Shown in pieces: positions 29,947 through 31,370 of a stretch of DNA of 31,370 nucleotides (the first letter of the stretch is position 1; each line of letters starts with the position of its first letter). The stretch spans positions 1 through 31,370 of the forward strand of contig CAJUJN010000027.1 of the NCBI GenBank assembly GCA_910586775.1. Reading direction: 5' to 3'. The notes beneath the pieces were generated by a model. That model made no database searches and was not told the origin of the DNA. It saw nothing but the letters and a program-made list of their open reading frames with translations. A program made the position numbers and the translations under genes. The stretch is from an uncultured Acetatifactor sp. (lineage in GTDB: Bacteria > Bacillota > Clostridia > Lachnospirales > Lachnospiraceae).

Positions 29947-31370
29947 TCAATTCTCTTTTCTTTTCCTGATATAACACCATATGCCAAAGAGCAGGATTGC
30001 CGCCAATGCTGCCGCCAAACCAACGGTCCTGGCATTTCCGGCATTATCCGCCGCAAAGTCAATGCTGTCATCATAGGTTTTGGGGCTGACAGGCCCGCTG
30101 CCTGCAGGAGCAGACGTCCCGGGATTGCTGTCTCCGACATTGTCATTTCCAGGGGCATCCGCATCCTCTCCCGGATCTTCCGTTTCACCGGTTTCATTCA
30201 GAATCACATATGTGCTGAATCCGTCGGCAATAAAGGTAACTGCAGTTCTGTCTTCCTTCAGTTCGCTGTATACCTCTTCCCCTTCGCTGCTGCCGTCCGC
30301 AAAATGGTAGACCCTGACAGGTCTGCTGTTATCAATCTCTTCCGGAAGCTTCAGGGTAATAACCATCGGCACATCAAACGCTGCATACCTCTTCCACTCT
30401 GTGGGCGGTACATCCCTGGTGCCATAGTACAGGCCGAACTCATAAGCCACTGCCGCGCCTGCGTTCAGGCCGAAAGGCACGGATGTCTTATTTACCCGTA
30501 TCTCTCCGTCCATATCCTGCGGCACATTGACTTCCTTATTCACAACCTCTGCTACCGCGTCCATTCCCTCTTGTACCACGGCGACTCTTCTCCCTGTCAG
30601 TTCAGATATTTTCTCATCAATCTGTCTCATGGTGTCCAGGGCTTTGTTCTTCAGCAGGTCTTTTGCCTTCTCAGCTTTCTGTGCCTTATCCGCTGCTGTC
30701 ACGAAAACACTCTTTACTGTATCCACAAGTGTTTCCACTGCCGCCGCTTTCTCCTCCGGACTGTTGGCGGCATTCACATCCCGGAATGCTTCCAGTACAT
30801 CCTGGAACAGCTGTTTCATCTGCTCACCGGATTCTACGGGGTTCGGAGGCTCTGTCGGGTCAGGTTCCTCTGTTGTACCGGGTTCCTCTGTCGGACCCGG
30901 CTCTTCCGTAGGCGCAGGTTCTTCTGTCGTTCCAGGCTCCTGCGTAGGCGCGGGTTCCTCTGTCGCTCCTGGTTCCTCCGTCGTTCCTGGCTCTTCTGTC
31001 GCTCCTGGTTCCTCCGTCGTTCCTGGCTCTTCTGTCGCTCCTGGTTCTTCCGTCGTTCCTGGCTCTTCTGTCGTTCCTGGTTCCTCCGTCGTTCCGGGTT
31101 CTTCCGTCGTTCCTGGTTCCTCTGTCGTTCCTGGTTCTTCCGTCGTTCCCGGCTCTTCCGTCGTTCCCGGTTCTTCCGTCGTTCCTGGCTCTTCCGTCGT
31201 TCCCGGTTCTTCCGTCGTTCCTGGCTCCTCTGTCGTTCCAGGCTCTTCCGTCGTTCCTGGTTCTTCCGTCGTTCCTGGTTCTTCCGTCGTTCCTGGCTCC
31301 TCTGTCGTTCCCGGCTCTTCCGTCGTTCCTGGCTCCTCTGTCGTTCCTGGTTCTTCTGTCGTTCCCGGCT
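29947..31370 (-). CDS. wall-anchored surface protein with E-E-P-G-T-T repeats (5' end outside window)
   Basis: The visible C-terminal part of a cell-surface protein, read from the right edge, starts with about 29 units of consensus EEPGTT, a proline-rich stalk suited to crossing the cell wall. Next comes a helical segment (VLEAFRDVNAANSPEEKAAAVETL), then a beta domain with FDVPMVITLKLPEEI, VYHFADGSS and FIADGFSTYVI, common in Lachnospiraceae surface proteins. After an Asp/Gly/Pro linker comes SPKTYDDS, a membrane helix (TVGLAAALAAILLFGIWCY) and the tail IRKRKEN. This is the sortase-signal layout, with SPKTY in place of the SPKTG known from C. difficile SrtB substrates. The signal peptide and any binding domain lie outside the window. 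Confidence 0.8.
   Translation of the reverse strand, partial: PGTTEEPGTTEEPGTTEEPGTTEEPGTTEEPGTTEEPGTTEEPGTTEEPGTTEEPGTTEEPGTTEEPGTTEEPGTTEEPGTTEEPGTTEEPGTTEEPGTTEEPGTTEEPGATEEPGTTEEPGATEEPGTTEEPGATEEPAPTQEPGTTEEPAPTEEPGPTEEPGTTEEPDPTEPPNPVESGEQMKQLFQDVLEAFRDVNAANSPEEKAAAVETLVDTVKSVFVTAADKAQKAEKAKDLLKNKALDTMRQIDEKISELTGRRVAVVQEGMDAVAEVVNKEVNVPQDMDGEIRVNKTSVPFGLNAGAAVAYEFGLYYGTRDVPPTEWKRYAAFDVPMVITLKLPEEIDNSRPVRVYHFADGSSEGEEVYSELKEDRTAVTFIADGFSTYVILNETGETEDPGEDADAPGNDNVGDSNPGTSAPAGSGPVSPKTYDDSIDFAADNAGNARTVGLAAALAAILLFGIWCYIRKRKEN
30846..31370. repeat. 18-bp tandem repeats encoding the stalk of the surface protein
   Basis: About 29 units of 18 bp, on the plus strand of the form GGTTCTTCCGTCGTTCCT, continue to the window edge. 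Differences between units are mostly at third codon positions (GAA/GAG, GGA/GGG, CCT/CCC) with a few Ala, Gln, Asp or Pro changes, so the protein sequence is conserved more than the DNA. Confidence 0.9.

Noticed and set aside
30846..31370. CRISPR or satellite array at the right end
   Set aside because: No spacers; the 18-bp units code for a constant EEPGTT protein repeat.

Overview
The window looks like a chromosome segment of an anaerobic gut Clostridium of the Lachnospiraceae type (Eisenbergiella/Enterocloster-like; the genus is a guess). The signs are moderately GC-rich genes, strong AGGAGG ribosome sites, a YesM/YesN two-component system beside LplABC-type sugar transport genes, a DUF624 protein, and a proline/threonine-rich surface protein with a C. 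difficile-like sorting motif. Almost every gene is on the minus strand, so transcription runs from high to low coordinates. Gene identities come from reading the translated proteins; no database search was run.

Left part (1-13360), a patchwork: an AbiEi-type antitoxin cut by the window edge; a TetR regulator plus MFS exporter pair with a clear promoter and operator, the regulator carrying a 6-residue repeat tail; a plus-strand gene of unknown function running tail-to-tail into a HAD hydrolase gene so that both have lost their natural stops; a class I methyltransferase with an overlapping 42-codon ORF; two related alpha/alpha-toroid (terpenoid-cyclase-like) proteins; a 5'-truncated gene; a small tyrosine-phosphatase-like protein; an Xre-receiver regulator fused by a deletion to an ABC exporter that has lost its N-terminus; and 3' stubs of thrS and of a DUF4143-type ATPase. 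At least five gene edges here are broken, so this looks like a zone of repeated deletion or rearrangement.

Right part (13360-27660), one coherent carbohydrate-use locus. Read along the minus strand it is: YesN-like response regulator, YesM-like sensor kinase, a solute-binding protein with an unusual long N-terminus, and a DUF624 protein; then LplB-type permease, LplC-type permease and the main lipoprotein binding protein; then a GH120 beta-xylosidase and a GH28-like enzyme. The LplB and YesN genes share a promoter module with identical spacing (an 18-bp box, 24 bp, a 7-bp box, 12 bp, then the -10). This suggests that the response regulator controls both its own gene and the transporter. The binding-protein gene has a 250-bp leader with a duplicated 57-bp unit and mutually exclusive RNA helices. 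The glycosidases have their own promoter with a dyad in the spacer.

Right end (27640-31370): an AAA-ATPase/PD-(D/E)XK protein and a wall-anchored protein with about 29 six-residue repeats, each followed by a copy of the same terminator-like sequence.

No tRNA, rRNA, CRISPR array or complete insertion sequence was recognised. The most promising novelties are the shared YesN promoter module, the duplicated leader RNA of the binding protein, the repeat-tailed TetR regulator, and the cluster of deletion junctions.
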